DNA of 64,000 nt from Candidatus Methylobacter titanis (GTDB taxonomy: Bacteria; Pseudomonadota; Gammaproteobacteria; Methylococcales; Methylomonadaceae), in contig JAQSDX010000003.1 of the NCBI GenBank assembly GCA_029946125.1, positions 43,514 to 107,513 of the forward strand, given 5' to 3'. Every line of letters begins with the position of its first letter. The stretch's first letter is position 1. This document shows, piece after piece, positions 1 through 9,597 of the stretch. A model generated the notes under the pieces. It did not search any database, was not told the origin of the DNA, and worked only from the letters and a program-made list of their open reading frames with translations. A program made the translations under genes and the position numbers.

Positions 1-32
1 ACCATTCAGCTTGCGTAGCCAGACTAACCGGA

Positions 33-257
33 TTAATGGAAAAAATGATCGTCATCGGCAACTATGTCGTCATTAGAATAGTCGTCCAGCGACAATGATT
101 CTCCGGGAATTGTCTTTTCTTCCATTGCCCATTCTCCCAAATCAATCAATTTACACCGTTCGGAGCAGAATGGTTTGGAGACTTGTTCAGGAGTCCAGAG
201 TACAGAGCATCCGCAGTTAGGGCACTTTACAATCAGTGTTTTATTGGATGTCGACAT
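33..257 (-). CDS. yacG: DNA gyrase inhibitor YacG (zinc-binding)
   Basis: A 74-residue protein with the YacG zinc knuckle: CPNCGC near residues 12-17 and CSERC near 31-35 supply the four cysteine ligands. The family binds zinc and, in E. coli, inhibits DNA gyrase through GyrB. After the zinc knuckle it keeps the usual DLGEWA segment and ends in an acidic tail ([13 protein letters not shown]). The start overlaps the stop of zapD as TAATG, so the two are translationally coupled. It is the last gene of the pilB-pilC-pilD-coaE-zapD-yacG run. Identification is by motif and synteny and is firm. Confidence 0.93.
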   Translation of the reverse strand: MSTSNKTLIVKCPNCGCSVLWTPEQVSKPFCSERCKLIDLGEWAMEEKTIPGESLSLDDYSNDDIVADDDHFFH

Positions 258-1042
258 TAGAAGAGACAGCGGGTTAGATAAAAAGGAATATCGTCAGGAC
301 TTTGTGTTGGGCGTTTATTGTCGGTAGACGGCACCATGAACCGGATGGTGCAGCGGTGTTTGCCGCCACTGATTTCTGCAAAGCAATGTATGGATTTATC
401 CAAGCTGACTTTAAGCAGTTGGTGGAGTTGGTGGGGTTGGTGGGCGTCCAGCGAAAATTGAAAAAAACCGGCTTCAGCTATCTCATGAGTAGGGGCGCTG
501 CAATGACGAATAAAATTAAGAATCAGATCAATTGCGATACGAATGTCATTAAATGGGCTGCTCCAGTGTTCCAGGTCTTTTAATCGGGTAGCTTCATCCT
601 GCTCAAGCCAGTAATGGAATTCGGGTAAGTCGAAAGAACAGGTTCCGCCAGGGATGGAACTACGTTGAGCAATGCTCTGGAATAGGTCGCTTTCCATGAC
701 AAGGGTGCCGATTTTTCCGTTAGTGGCATAGAGGTTTTTACTGGTTTGATTTAATGTGCTAAGCAGTTCTTCCAGTTTTTGAGTATCGACGCTTTGGTTA
801 TGGGCAATTTTATTGAGTACGTTGGCATGCCGATCCAGCTCTTTCAGGATTTCTGATTTGAGATCATTGCGTCTAAAAATAGTCATGATATCGAGCAGCA
901 CGCTGATTGCAGCGCGTTTATCGTTAACCGTATCGCCCGTTAAAAAATGGCTGAATTGCAGGAAAAGTTGTTCTAGCCGTATAAAAACCCGGATGCGTTC
1001 ATTGAGCGGGAATTCATAGGTAATAGTAGTATTCACAGACAA
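257..1042 (-). CDS. zapD: Cell division protein ZapD
   Basis: A 261-residue cytoplasmic protein of ZapD/DUF1342 type, which crosslinks FtsZ protofilaments and stabilises the Z-ring. It opens with the family's [16 protein letters not shown] signature and keeps the SSIPGG and FHYWLEQ blocks in the middle; length is normal. The chosen start is TTG at 1042 with AGGA five bases upstream; a GTG two codons later is the alternative. It follows coaE with a one-base gap and overlaps yacG, as in many gammaproteobacteria. Confidence 0.93.
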   Translation of the reverse strand: MSVNTTITYEFPLNERIRVFIRLEQLFLQFSHFLTGDTVNDKRAAISVLLDIMTIFRRNDLKSEILKELDRHANVLNKIAHNQSVDTQKLEELLSTLNQTSKNLYATNGKIGTLVMESDLFQSIAQRSSIPGGTCSFDLPEFHYWLEQDEATRLKDLEHWSSPFNDIRIAIDLILNFIRHCSAPTHEIAEAGFFQFSLDAHQPHQLHQLLKVSLDKSIHCFAEISGGKHRCTIRFMVPSTDNKRPTQSPDDIPFYLTRCLF

Positions 1043-1043
1043 G

Positions 1044-1646
1044 TTAATCCTGGTAAGCGCTTAATGAAAGGTATAAATTGTGCAGTTTTTTTACCTGTTC
1101 TGCAAGTCTATAATCAGTATTCGAGTTATCAATCAGATCGTCGGCTTTTGCTTTTCTGAATGCTCTGGACACCTGGTTGTCGATTATGGACTGTATTCTG
1201 GCAACGGTCAGATTATCTCGAATCGTAACGCGTTCAATTTGCGTCTCAACAGGGCAGTCGATAACCAGTATCCGGTCAACAAGATGCGTCATGCCGGTTT
1301 CGAATAATAATGGAATGCTGATGATGCAATACGGAGCAATGAGTTGTTCAAGTTCTGTTTGCAGGGTTTTGTAGATTAAGGGATGAAGTATCGATTCAAG
1401 TTTTTGTTTCTGTTTGAGATCGGAAAAAACCAGTTCCCTGAGATTTTGTCTATTCAACGAGCCGTCCGGGTTGAGGATGGCGGGGCCAAATTCCTGTCGT
1501 ATTCGAGCAAGTGCCGGCTGTCCTTTTTCGACCAGTCGATGGGCTATTTCATCAGCATCAAGCACCGGGATATTTAAAGCAGAAAAAATCCGGGCAACTG
1601 TCGATTTTCCACAGCCTATGCCACCGGTTAATCCGATTTTCAGCAC
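1044..1646 (-). CDS. coaE: Dephospho-CoA kinase
   Basis: A 200-residue kinase for the last step of coenzyme A synthesis, phosphorylating the 3'-hydroxyl of dephospho-CoA. The P-loop GLTGGIGCGKST lies at residues 6-17, followed by the DADEIAH segment, and the lid region includes RDNLTVARIQSII. Length fits the family. It starts four bases after the stop of pilD and ends one base before zapD, so it is in the same operon. Nothing unusual is visible. Confidence 0.96.
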   Translation of the reverse strand: MLKIGLTGGIGCGKSTVARIFSALNIPVLDADEIAHRLVEKGQPALARIRQEFGPAILNPDGSLNRQNLRELVFSDLKQKQKLESILHPLIYKTLQTELEQLIAPYCIISIPLLFETGMTHLVDRILVIDCPVETQIERVTIRDNLTVARIQSIIDNQVSRAFRKAKADDLIDNSNTDYRLAEQVKKLHNLYLSLSAYQD

Positions 1647-1650
1647 GATT

Positions 1651-2532
1651 TTACAAACCTACAGTGGTCAAATAGAGTTGGTTAAGATCGTTTCCCCATA
1701 ATAGCGCGATCCATCCTGCTGCTGCTAAATAAGGTCCAAAAGGGATGGGCACGTTATGATCGTGTTTGACAAAAATAATCATGCATAGACCGATGATTGC
1801 GCCGACCAGTGATGATAATAAAATAATAATCGGCACGTACTGCCAGCCTAGCCAGGCACCGAATAAAGCCAGTAATTTGAAATCGCCATAGCCCATGCCT
1901 TCTTTTCCGGTTATCAGTTTAAACAGATGAAATACCGACCAAAGGGCTGCATAGCCGACAACAGTGCCGATGATGCTGGCGTGAGCATCAGTAAATACAT
2001 CAAATAGACTCAGGCACAGACCCAGCCAAAGCACCGGTAGAGTGATGGAGTCAGGCAGTAACTGGTGGTCAATATCAATAAAGACTAATGCAATCAACGA
2101 CCAAGTCAGCAGCAGGGCGAAAGCGGCTTGAGGCGTGTAGCCAAAATGCCAGGCGACTATGAATGATGTTATCGCGGTGAACGCTTCTATGAGCGGATAG
2201 CGCATCGAAATGTGACAGCCGCATTGTGCACATTTTCCTCTTAAGAAAACATAGCTGATGACCGGGATGTTCTGGTAAGGCTTGATCGGCGTGTTGCATT
2301 TTGGGCAGCGTGATAAAGGAAAAGCCAGGTTGAAAGTTTCTTCTTTTTCGGTTTGCGCCGTTTCCTGATTAAGTTGCAAGTATGCGGTACATTCCTTGCG
2401 CCATCCTTGTTGCATCATGATGGGCAATCGATAGATGACGACATTGAGAAAGCTGCCGACCAGCAAGCCGATAACACCGGCTAAAAGTGAAAATAAAGGG
2501 CTTATAGTTAAAAAGGTATTAAGCTGTTGCAT
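1651..2532 (-). CDS. pilD: Prepilin leader peptidase / N-methyltransferase
   Basis: A 293-residue inner-membrane bifunctional enzyme that cleaves type IV prepilin leaders and N-methylates the new N-terminal residue. An N-terminal GSFLNVVIYRLP motif is followed by a cytoplasmic tetracysteine zinc site (CPKC and CAQCGC). The catalytic aspartates of the aspartyl protease lie in DIDHQLLPD and GYGDFKLL. Several hydrophobic membrane segments follow. It lies after pilC, separated by a repeat-rich spacer, and upstream of coaE. Confidence 0.96.
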   Translation of the reverse strand: MQQLNTFLTISPLFSLLAGVIGLLVGSFLNVVIYRLPIMMQQGWRKECTAYLQLNQETAQTEKEETFNLAFPLSRCPKCNTPIKPYQNIPVISYVFLRGKCAQCGCHISMRYPLIEAFTAITSFIVAWHFGYTPQAAFALLLTWSLIALVFIDIDHQLLPDSITLPVLWLGLCLSLFDVFTDAHASIIGTVVGYAALWSVFHLFKLITGKEGMGYGDFKLLALFGAWLGWQYVPIIILLSSLVGAIIGLCMIIFVKHDHNVPIPFGPYLAAAGWIALLWGNDLNQLYLTTVGL

Positions 2533-2558
2533 CGGTATTTTTTGAGGAGTGAGTGAAG

Positions 2559-2656
2559 GGCTAAAGGCTAAAGGCTAAAGGCTAAAGGCTAAAGGCTAAA
2601 GATAAATTGTATTGGCGCCAGGGTTTTTCGCCTTTCGCCTTGTACCTTTCGCCTGA
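2559..2656. repeat. Heptamer tandem repeat GGCTAAA x6 plus inverted CGCCTTT block
   Basis: Six perfect copies of GGCTAAA fill 2559-2600 between pilD and pilC. A pyrimidine-rich block with CGCCTTT-like units follows at about 2627-2656, so the two halves can partly pair as AAAGGC with GCCTTT. Related blocks occur at 5646-5683, 30691-30755 and 36921-36990. It could be a slippage-prone intergenic repeat or an imperfect terminator; the sequence does not decide. Confidence 0.8.
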
Positions 2657-2663
2657 TTTTTTT

Positions 2664-3881
2664 TCAAATCGCCGCACCCATTTTAAATATCGGTAAATAC
2701 ATTGCGACAATCAGACCGCCGACTAAAATGCCCAGTATCACCATAATAATAGGTTCCATTAAGCTGCTTAAATTATCGACCAGGTTGTCGACTTCTTCGT
2801 CGAAAAAATCGGCAACTTTCAACAGCATGGAATCCATCGAGCCGGATTCCTCGCCGATAGCCACCATCTGTATCACCATGTTCGGCCAAAGATTGGACTG
2901 TTGCATCGCAAATTGAAGCCGTTGCCCCGTTGCTACTTCCTCGCGCATTTTTAACACGGCTTCTGAGTAGATAATATTGCCGCAGGCTCCGGCGACGGAC
3001 TCCAACGCTTCGACCAAGGGTACCCCGGCTGCGGACATGGTTGCCAAAGTTCTGGCAAAACGCGCAACGGCAGACTTGTTTAAAATGAGGCCGACTACCG
3101 GTAATTTCAGCAGGGTTTTATCCATGAAGTGATTGAATGGCTTGGAACGTTTTTTAAAATAGCCAAATACGTAAACGGCGCCAATAACAACGCCAACAAC
3201 AACGTACCACCAAGCCTGCATCCATTCAGACATATGGACAACCATTTTAGTGAAGGCGGGCAGATCCGCACCAAAACTTTTAAACATATCGTCAAATACC
3301 GGCACCACAAAAATCAGCAGGATGGTAGTGACGATAAAAGCGACAACAATAACCGCGATCGGATAGGTCAGCGCCTTTTTGATCTTTTTCTTCATCGACT
3401 CGGTTTTTTCTTTGTAGGTAGCGATTTTATCCAGCAGCGTTTCCAATACCCCCGCCTGTTCGCCAGCTTCAACCAAGTTACAAAATAATTCATCAAAATA
3501 CAGCGATTTTTTGTTTAGCGCTTCGGCCAAGGTGTCGCCGCCTTCAATATCGGCTTTGATGCTCATCAGCAGGGCTTCCATGCTGGGATTATCATGGCCT
3601 TTACCGACAATCTCGAACGACTGAACCAAAGGTACCCCTGCCTTAAGCATGGTGGCAAGCTGTCTGGCGAAAATGGCTATGTCGCCCGGGGTGATAGCCT
3701 TGACTTTTGCGCTGAATAACGGTTTGGGTTTTTTCTTGAGTTTAATGACGCGGTAGCCTTGTCGTCTTAGCTCCGTTTTTGCGGTGATTTCACTTCTTGC
3801 AGAGATTATGCCACCGGTTTTCTTTTTGTTTTTGTCGGTTCCCGCCCAGACGAAATCTATTTGTTCAGTTTGCTGTGCCAT
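2664..3881 (-). CDS. pilC: Type IV pilus inner-membrane platform protein PilC
   Basis: A 405-residue polytopic protein with two repeated T2SF (GspF/PilC) domains, each containing the ARQLATML or ARTLATMSAAGVPL type helix and a GEEAG/GEESG-like motif (EAGEQAG near 137, IGEESGSMD near 338). Hydrophobic segments lie near residues 175-200, 225-245 and at the C-terminus. It anchors the pilus and couples it to the PilB ATPase. It starts three bases after the pilB stop, so the two are co-transcribed. Confidence 0.96.
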   Translation of the reverse strand: MAQQTEQIDFVWAGTDKNKKKTGGIISARSEITAKTELRRQGYRVIKLKKKPKPLFSAKVKAITPGDIAIFARQLATMLKAGVPLVQSFEIVGKGHDNPSMEALLMSIKADIEGGDTLAEALNKKSLYFDELFCNLVEAGEQAGVLETLLDKIATYKEKTESMKKKIKKALTYPIAVIVVAFIVTTILLIFVVPVFDDMFKSFGADLPAFTKMVVHMSEWMQAWWYVVVGVVIGAVYVFGYFKKRSKPFNHFMDKTLLKLPVVGLILNKSAVARFARTLATMSAAGVPLVEALESVAGACGNIIYSEAVLKMREEVATGQRLQFAMQQSNLWPNMVIQMVAIGEESGSMDSMLLKVADFFDEEVDNLVDNLSSLMEPIIMVILGILVGGLIVAMYLPIFKMGAAI

Positions 3882-3883
3882 GA

Positions 3884-5596
3884 TTATTCCTTGGTAATCC
3901 GATCAATTTCTTCCAGACTGGTTATTCCCATGCTTACCTTGTTGAGTCCCGATCTACGCAAATCATTAAAACCTTCAGCCAGCGCGCACTCCGCCAGTTG
4001 ATCGGTATTGCCGCCGTTTAAGATGAGTGTGCGCATTTTTTCGGTCAGCGTCAGGACTTGATAAATACCGACCCGACCTTTATAGCCATTGGTGCAATGA
4101 TCGCAGCCGACCGCGCTGAACATCTTAAGATCGCGTAACTCTTCCGGTTTGAAGCCGGTCTCAAGGAGCACTTTGTCGGGAAGGTGGGCCGGGACTTTGC
4201 AGTGTTCACAAAGCCTCCGGCCCAGACGTTGCGCCATAATCAAATTAACCGAAGAAATGATATTGAACGCAGGTATGCCCATTTGCAGCAGTCGATTTAA
4301 GGTTTGCGGGGCGTCATTAGTATGCAAGGTTGATAGCACCAAATGTCCGGTTTGTGCGGCTTTAACGGCGATTTCGGCGGTTTCCAAATCACGAATTTCG
4401 CCGACCATGATGATATCAGGATCCTGCCGTAAAAAAGCCCGTAAAGCACTGGCAAAGGTCAGGCCTGCTTTAGGGTTCATATTGACCTGGTTGATGCCTT
4501 CTACGGTGATTTCAACGGGGTCTTCGGCGGTGGAAATATTGCGCTCCACGGTATTCAGGATATTTAAACCGGTATAGAGGGTAACGGTTTTACCGCTACC
4601 CGTTGGCCCTGTCACCAGGACTAAACCGTAAGGTTTGTTGATGGCTTCAAGGAATATCCTTTGTTGTTCCGGTTCAAAACCCAGTTTTTCGACGCCCAGC
4701 TGGGCGCTGGTAGGATCCAAAATACGCAGTACGACTTTTTCGCCGAATAGGGTAGGACAGGTATTTACCCGGAAATCAATCGCGCGATTTTTGGATAAGG
4801 TCATTTTGATACGGCCATCCTGAGGGATCCTCCGTTCGGCAATATCCATTTTAGACATCACCTTGATGCGGGAGATAAGTCTGTTGGCGATGCTTTGGGG
4901 TGGCGTGGCAACTTGGCGAAGTATGCCGTCAGATCGGTAGCGGATGCGGAAAATTTTTTCGTAGGGTTCCATGTGTATATCGGATACCCCCTGTTTGATC
5001 GAGTCTAACAATATCTTGTTAACGTAACGCACAATAGGCGCATCATCAATATCTGAGTTGACTTCGGCTTTAGCGGCATCTTCTTCGCCCCCGCTGATGT
5101 TCAGGTTGTCCAAATCCTCGTCAAGCATATCCGTCATTGAGGCATCGGCGGCCTCTAAGGCGGCCTCAATGGTTTTGGTAAGCTTATCTTCTTCAACCAG
5201 AACGGCTTCGGGATTAAGGCGGCTGTGGAACTTGATGTCATCCAGGGCGTGAAAATCGGATGGATCGGATATGGCGACAAATAGTGTTTTTCCCCGGGTA
5301 AAAAGGGGAAGCGCATGGCATTTTCGGATGAGTTTTTCACCTACCAGCGTTACCGGGAGTTTACGGAAGTCGATGGCATTCAGGTCAAAAAAAGGCATTC
5401 CAAATTCAATGGAGGCTTGGAATGCGATCACCTTGCTGTCAATAAGCTTATTGCTGACAAGATAGTGTATTAACGAGACCTGTTTTTTTTGCGCTTCCTG
5501 GTTATAGGCTCGCGCATCATTTTCCGTTAGCAATCCTTTTTCAATCAAGCGCCGTATAAGGCCGCTAAATTGTAAATCTGTTAGTGCGGTATTCAT
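3884..5596 (-). CDS. pilB: Type IV pilus assembly ATPase PilB
   Basis: A 570-residue hexameric ATPase powering pilus extension. The N-terminal T2SSE_N/MshEN-type domain is followed by the ATPase core: Walker A GPTGSGKT, an Asp box, Walker [10 protein letters not shown] and the His-box region [11 protein letters not shown] zinc tetracysteine (CEHC and CDHC) sits near the C-terminus, as in PilB proper and not PilT. It is the first gene of the pil operon, with a repeat-bearing gap to valS upstream. Confidence 0.97.
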   Translation of the reverse strand: MNTALTDLQFSGLIRRLIEKGLLTENDARAYNQEAQKKQVSLIHYLVSNKLIDSKVIAFQASIEFGMPFFDLNAIDFRKLPVTLVGEKLIRKCHALPLFTRGKTLFVAISDPSDFHALDDIKFHSRLNPEAVLVEEDKLTKTIEAALEAADASMTDMLDEDLDNLNISGGEEDAAKAEVNSDIDDAPIVRYVNKILLDSIKQGVSDIHMEPYEKIFRIRYRSDGILRQVATPPQSIANRLISRIKVMSKMDIAERRIPQDGRIKMTLSKNRAIDFRVNTCPTLFGEKVVLRILDPTSAQLGVEKLGFEPEQQRIFLEAINKPYGLVLVTGPTGSGKTVTLYTGLNILNTVERNISTAEDPVEITVEGINQVNMNPKAGLTFASALRAFLRQDPDIIMVGEIRDLETAEIAVKAAQTGHLVLSTLHTNDAPQTLNRLLQMGIPAFNIISSVNLIMAQRLGRRLCEHCKVPAHLPDKVLLETGFKPEELRDLKMFSAVGCDHCTNGYKGRVGIYQVLTLTEKMRTLILNGGNTDQLAECALAEGFNDLRRSGLNKVSMGITSLEEIDRITKE

Positions 5597-5683
5597 AGGA
5601 TGATTGCTGGGGCAGTTGTTTGCAGTTGTTTGAGCAAATATAGGTTAAAAAGGGGTAAGGTACAAGGCAATGGGCTAAAGGCT

Positions 5684-5730
5684 GTGGGGGGCGGCTTTAG
5701 CCGCCCAGTGGCGACTGAAGTCGCCCCCAC
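5684..5730. repeat. GTGGGGGCGACTTTAGTCGCC-type palindrome, intergenic copy
   Basis: A 47-bp element with outer inverted ends (GTGGGGG / CCCCCAC) enclosing two short hairpins, GGGCGGCTTTAGCCGCCC and GGCGACTGAAGTCGCC. It lies between valS and pilB. The same family recurs at 19215-19242 between lptG and the carbonic anhydrase gene, and at 24287-24335 inside cmoB. The (G)GGCGACT..AGTCGCC(C) core defines the family. Confidence 0.85.
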
Positions 5731-5826
5731 ATTCAGGTGCCTAACTGTCAGAATAAAGTTGACTGAGTACTAGGCGCGAATAAATTCGCGCCCACAGAAG
5801 CAATAATTGCCTCTTCACCTGCCTTC

Positions 5827-8688
5827 TTATAACGCTTGAATTTTACGCTGCTGTTCTTCCAAGTTGTTAAGTATCGAACGTAAATCAGCCAGCTTGGCTT
5901 TTTCTTTATCGATAACTTCCTGAGGCGCTTTGTCGACAAACGCCGGGTTATTCAACTTACCTTCGACTCTAGGCAGGTCGTTATGGATTTTTTGTATTTC
6001 CTTGTCCAGTCGTGCCAGTTCCGCTTCCTTGTCGATTAAGCCCGCCATCGGGATCAGGATTTTCATCTCGCCGACTAGCGCCATTGCCGATTCGGGTGTG
6101 GCGTCATCAGCGTTTAACCAGGTAATCGATTCCAGCCTGCCCAGCTTTTGTAAATAAATCCGGTTGTTGGCTAAACTTTGTTGATCGGCATCCGAGCCGC
6201 TTTGCAATAATATCGGCAGTGGTTTGCTCGGAGCGATATTCATTTCGCCACGAATGCGGCGCACGCCCAGAATAAAACTCATTACCCAGTTGGTTTCGGC
6301 GATGGCGTTAGCATCGATTTGCGCTTCATCGGCAACCGGGTAAGGCTGCAACATGATGGTATCCGCTTTAATTCCCGCCAACGGCGCAACCCGCTGCCAG
6401 ATTTCTTCGGTAATAAACGGCATGATCGGATGCGCCAAACGTAAAATCGACTCCAAAACCGTCAGCAGGGTTTTACGGGTGCCGCGTTGCAGCGCCTCGT
6501 CATCCGATTGCAACGATATTTTTGACAGTTCCAGATACCAGTCGCAATACTCATTCCAGGTGAACTCGTAAAGGGCTTGAGCGGCCAGGTCAAAACGGTA
6601 GTTGTCGATCGCGTTGGTGGTTACGGCCGTCACCTGATGCAGACGGGAGGTAATCCAGCGATCCACTTGGCTGTATGCGCACGGTGCGTCGGATAAACCA
6701 TTATCCTGCTCTTCGGTATTCATCAGCACGAAACGCGCAGCGTTCCACAGCTTGTTGCAGAAATTGCGATAACCTTCGGTGCGGGCAAGATCGAAACGAA
6801 TATCCCGGCCTGTAGACGCCAACGAAGCAAAGGTAAAACGCAACGCATCGGTACCGTAAGACTGAATGCCGTCCGGAAAATGCTTGCGGGTATCCTGCTC
6901 GATTTTTTTAGCTAAATGCGGCTGCATCATGCCGGAAATACGTTTTGCCACCAGCGCTTCCAGTTCAATGCCGTCGATGATGTCAATCGGATCGAGTACA
7001 TTGCCCTTGGATTTGGACATTTTTTGCCCTTCGGCATCGCGCACCAAGCCGTGGATGTAGACTTCCTTGAACGGCACTTCGCCCTGAAATTTCAAGCCCA
7101 TCATGATCATCCGTGCCACCCAGAAAAAAATGATGTCAAAGCCGGTCACCAGTACGCTGGTCGGGTAATGCTTGGCCAGTTCCGGTGTTTGCTCGGGCCA
7201 GCCTAAGGTGGAAAAAGGCCACAAGGCGGAAGAAAACCAGGTGTCCAGCACATCTTCATCCTGTCTAAGCGAATAGTCGGCGGACAGATTATGCTTGGCG
7301 CGGACATCCTGCTCGGAGTTGCCGACATAAATATTGCCCAGTTCGTCATACCAGGCCGGGATACGGTGCCCCCACCAGATTTGCCGCGAGATACACCAGT
7401 CCTGAATATTGCGCATCCAGTCGAAATAGGTGTTTTTCCAGTTATCCGGCACAAACTTGATGTCGCCGTTTTCAACGGCGGCAATCGCAGGTTCTGCCAA
7501 TGGCGCAACCTTGACATACCACTGGTCGGTCAACAGCGGTTCGATAATGCTGTTGCTGCGGTCGCCGCGCGGCACCATCAATTTATGGTCGGCGATTTTT
7601 TCCAGCAAACCCAGAGCATCAAGATCGGCGACTATTTGTTTGCGCGCGACAAAGCGATCCAGGCCGATGTATTTGGCTGGAATCAGCTCGTTTTCGCCGT
7701 CGTCGTTGCCGCGTATCGCGGCGTCAACGGTAAACAGATTAATCAAGCCGCCATGCGGCAAATCCTGAATAACCGAGGTATGACGGTGGCGCGTCCAAAC
7801 CTCGTAATCGTTAAAATCATGAGCCGGAGTGATCTTGACGCAGCCGGTGCCGAATTCGGGATCGACATACTCATCGGCAATAATCGGTATGCGGCGGCCT
7901 GTTAATGGCAGTTCCACGAACTCGCCGAGCAGATGTTTGTAGCGCTCGTCGTTCGGATGTATCGCCACCGCCGCATCGCCCAGCAGGGTTTCAGGGCGGG
8001 TCGTGGCGACGATCAAATGCCCCTGACCATTAGACAGCGGATAACGCAGATGCCACATGAAACCGTTTTCTTCTTCCGACAACACTTCCAGATCGGAAAC
8101 GGCGGTATGCAAAACCGGGTCCCAGTTGACCAGGCGTTTGCCGCGATAAATCAGGCCTTCCTCATACAGCCGGATAAACACTTCCTGCACCGCATCGGAC
8201 ATGCCCTTGTCCATCGTGAAGCGCTCCTTGTCCCAGTCCAACGAAGAGCCCATGCGCCGCAACTGACGGGTAATGGTGCCGCCGGATTCCTCCTTCCATT
8301 CCCAGACTTTTTCCAGAAATTTTTCGCGGCCCAGATCATGGCGGGTAAGGCCTTCCGCATTGCATAGCCTTTCGACCACCATTTGCGTGGCGATGCCCGC
8401 ATGGTCGGTGCCCGGTTGCCACAAGGTGCTGCAGCCTTTCATCCGGTGATAGCGGGTCAGCGCATCCATGATGGTGTCCTGAAAGGCATGGCCCATGTGC
8501 AAACTGCCGGTGACATTGGGCGGCGGAATCATGATGCAATAGGATTCACCCTCCGGTTTGGCCGCTGCCGAACCTGCTCCAGGCAGGTTTTCGGCATACA
8601 CACCATCCCTGGCGCTAAAATAGCCTTTGTCTTCCCAGGTTTGATACCAGCGTTGTTCGATTGAATGCGGGGCGTATGTTTTTTCCAT
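5827..8688 (-). CDS. valS: Valyl-tRNA synthetase
   Basis: A 953-residue class I synthetase that charges tRNA-Val and edits mischarged threonine. The HIGH-type motif [14 protein letters not shown] and the KMSKSKGN motif are present, with the CP1 editing domain between them, an anticodon-binding domain and a C-terminal coiled coil. Residues about 26-42, just before the HIGH segment, are an extra stretch ([14 protein letters not shown]) absent from typical ValRS; it is encoded by a palindromic element that also occurs in holC. The usual pepA-holC-valS order is interrupted here by a restriction and toxin cassette. Confidence 0.97.
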   Translation of the reverse strand: MEKTYAPHSIEQRWYQTWEDKGYFSARDGVYAENLPGAGSAAAKPEGESYCIMIPPPNVTGSLHMGHAFQDTIMDALTRYHRMKGCSTLWQPGTDHAGIATQMVVERLCNAEGLTRHDLGREKFLEKVWEWKEESGGTITRQLRRMGSSLDWDKERFTMDKGMSDAVQEVFIRLYEEGLIYRGKRLVNWDPVLHTAVSDLEVLSEEENGFMWHLRYPLSNGQGHLIVATTRPETLLGDAAVAIHPNDERYKHLLGEFVELPLTGRRIPIIADEYVDPEFGTGCVKITPAHDFNDYEVWTRHRHTSVIQDLPHGGLINLFTVDAAIRGNDDGENELIPAKYIGLDRFVARKQIVADLDALGLLEKIADHKLMVPRGDRSNSIIEPLLTDQWYVKVAPLAEPAIAAVENGDIKFVPDNWKNTYFDWMRNIQDWCISRQIWWGHRIPAWYDELGNIYVGNSEQDVRAKHNLSADYSLRQDEDVLDTWFSSALWPFSTLGWPEQTPELAKHYPTSVLVTGFDIIFFWVARMIMMGLKFQGEVPFKEVYIHGLVRDAEGQKMSKSKGNVLDPIDIIDGIELEALVAKRISGMMQPHLAKKIEQDTRKHFPDGIQSYGTDALRFTFASLASTGRDIRFDLARTEGYRNFCNKLWNAARFVLMNTEEQDNGLSDAPCAYSQVDRWITSRLHQVTAVTTNAIDNYRFDLAAQALYEFTWNEYCDWYLELSKISLQSDDEALQRGTRKTLLTVLESILRLAHPIMPFITEEIWQRVAPLAGIKADTIMLQPYPVADEAQIDANAIAETNWVMSFILGVRRIRGEMNIAPSKPLPILLQSGSDADQQSLANNRIYLQKLGRLESITWLNADDATPESAMALVGEMKILIPMAGLIDKEAELARLDKEIQKIHNDLPRVEGKLNNPAFVDKAPQEVIDKEKAKLADLRSILNNLEEQQRKIQAL
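8567..8613. repeat. 47-bp palindromic element inside the valS reading frame
   Basis: Arms GCCGAACCTGC (8567-8577) and GCAGGTTTTCGGC (8583-8595) pair around a five-base loop with a two-base bulge. An unpaired conserved tail, ATACACACCATCCCTGGC, runs to 8613. An element of the same length and architecture lies in holC at 14663-14709, with compensating stem changes and a near-identical tail. Here it adds about 16 residues before the HIGH motif without breaking the frame. Confidence 0.8.
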
Positions 8689-8745
8689 GGATGCGTTATT
8701 ATTTTCGTGAAAAGTTAGCTATTTTAGCAGGATTAAGGTCGGGAA

Positions 8746-9111
8746 TCAGGCTAGTGGATTTGATGATGGATTTTGCAGCCACATACTTATATTGCTTCTT
8801 ATTTTATTAAGTCTGAGAGTATCAATAGTTCCCAGTTTGCCTATCAGGATGTTTTCATCAACAACAGCCAGTCTGCAGGCGCGAATTAAACTCGACTGCT
8901 TTAAGCCCGTTTGCTGGAAATCGGGTTCTTCCAAGTTAATAATTTCATCCAAAGCTGGAGCTGCTTGATGAAGCTGGCTGGAAATCATGCAGATAAGCCA
9001 ATCATCAAATTTCCCCGGCAGTTTCCGAAGTATCAGTGCAGGACGAAGTTTGCCGTCCTTTTGATCTGTTTGAGGAAAACGTAAAAGAACAATCTGGCCT
9101 TCTAAAATCAT
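8746..9111 (-). CDS. PemK/MazF-family toxin of a type II toxin-antitoxin pair
   Basis: A 121-residue protein with the MazF/PemK opening: a GQIVLLRFPQTDQ strand, then KLRPALILRK, the basic segment that normally carries the catalytic Arg. Family members are mRNA interferases cutting RNA at short sequences. It overlaps the upstream small gene as TGATG, the usual coupling of antitoxin to toxin. Sequence specificity and activity cannot be read from the sequence. It sits between valS and the type III methylase, in a block that interrupts core synteny. Confidence 0.8.
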   Translation of the reverse strand: MILEGQIVLLRFPQTDQKDGKLRPALILRKLPGKFDDWLICMISSQLHQAAPALDEIINLEEPDFQQTGLKQSSLIRACRLAVVDENILIGKLGTIDTLRLNKIRSNISMWLQNPSSNPLA

Positions 9112-9320
9112 CAGAATGTTTCTTTCAAGTCAGCAACGGAATAATTGGAATCTTCATTTTCCATCCCCCTCATTGCGGAGCTAATAGAAAAATCAGTCCA
9201 ATGACTGTTTTCCTCTTTTTCCGTTTTAAGCTTAAGGTATTCTACAAAATCAAGTACTTCTGCCTGTTTTGATTCGGGTAATGACGTTACGGTTATTAAT
9301 ATTTTTTCTGACAAATTCAT
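9111..9320 (-). CDS. Antitoxin partner of the PemK-type toxin (DUF2281-like)
   Basis: A 69-residue acidic protein whose N-terminal half (LPESKQAEVLDFVEYLKLK) matches small DUF2281-type antitoxins. The C-terminal tail (SNYSVADLKETF) resembles the toxin-binding tails of such proteins. It precedes the toxin and overlaps it. GGAG stands a few bases before the ATG. It would neutralise the toxin and probably autoregulate the pair, which is inference from family behaviour; no operator was identified. Confidence 0.72.
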   Translation of the reverse strand: MNLSEKILITVTSLPESKQAEVLDFVEYLKLKTEKEENSHWTDFSISSAMRGMENEDSNYSVADLKETF

Positions 9321-9350
9321 GATTGTCTCCGGTTAAGCTGCGAAGTTTGT

Positions 9351-9427
9351 CGGTTGGGTTAGGCGTTAGCCGTAACCCAACCCATACACGCAAAATGTCG
9401 GCTTACGCTATTGCTAACCCAACCTAC
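9351..9427. repeat. About 77-bp palindromic REP/MITE-like element, copy 1
   Basis: Read on the minus strand this starts GTAGGTTGGGTTAGC, contains GTAAGCCGACATTT and GGGTTACGG, and ends CTAACCCAACC, so its ends are inverted repeats. An element of nearly the same length and block order occurs at 60185-60260 in the accessory island. It lies between the antitoxin start and the methylase stop. Confidence 0.75.
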
Positions 9428-9506
9428 GGTTGCGTATTCTGGTTTTAGCTTTTAAATTTATACGTATATTGTATCGTTTCTACGGCAACCGTGGGAGCGA
9501 TAACTG

Positions 9507-9587
9507 TCGTGGGCGCGGCCCGCTCCTACAAATATTATCCGTACAAACATTTATCGCTGTATTCGTAGGAGCGGGCCGCGCCCGCGA
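9507..9587. repeat. GTAG-type REP pair (inverted) downstream of mod
   Basis: Two copies of the REP unit GTAGGAGCGGGC..GCCCGCGA face each other: a minus-strand copy at 9507-9529 and a plus-strand copy at 9565-9587. A 5' GTAG followed by a GC-rich hairpin is the hallmark of REP sequences mobilised by RAYT (TnpA-REP) proteins in many gammaproteobacteria. A second pair lies at 11530-11612, so the mod gene is bracketed by such pairs. Confidence 0.88.
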
Positions 9588-9597
9588 GCTTCGACAA

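Noticed and set aside
2559..2600. CRISPR array
   Set aside because: The unit is a seven-base direct tandem repeat without spacers, so it is a simple repeat. No cas gene is in the window.
7291..7905. Long open frame on the plus strand inside valS (about 200 codons)
   Set aside because: It is antisense to conserved ValRS coding sequence, has no recognisable domain, and is explained by codon bias of the real gene.
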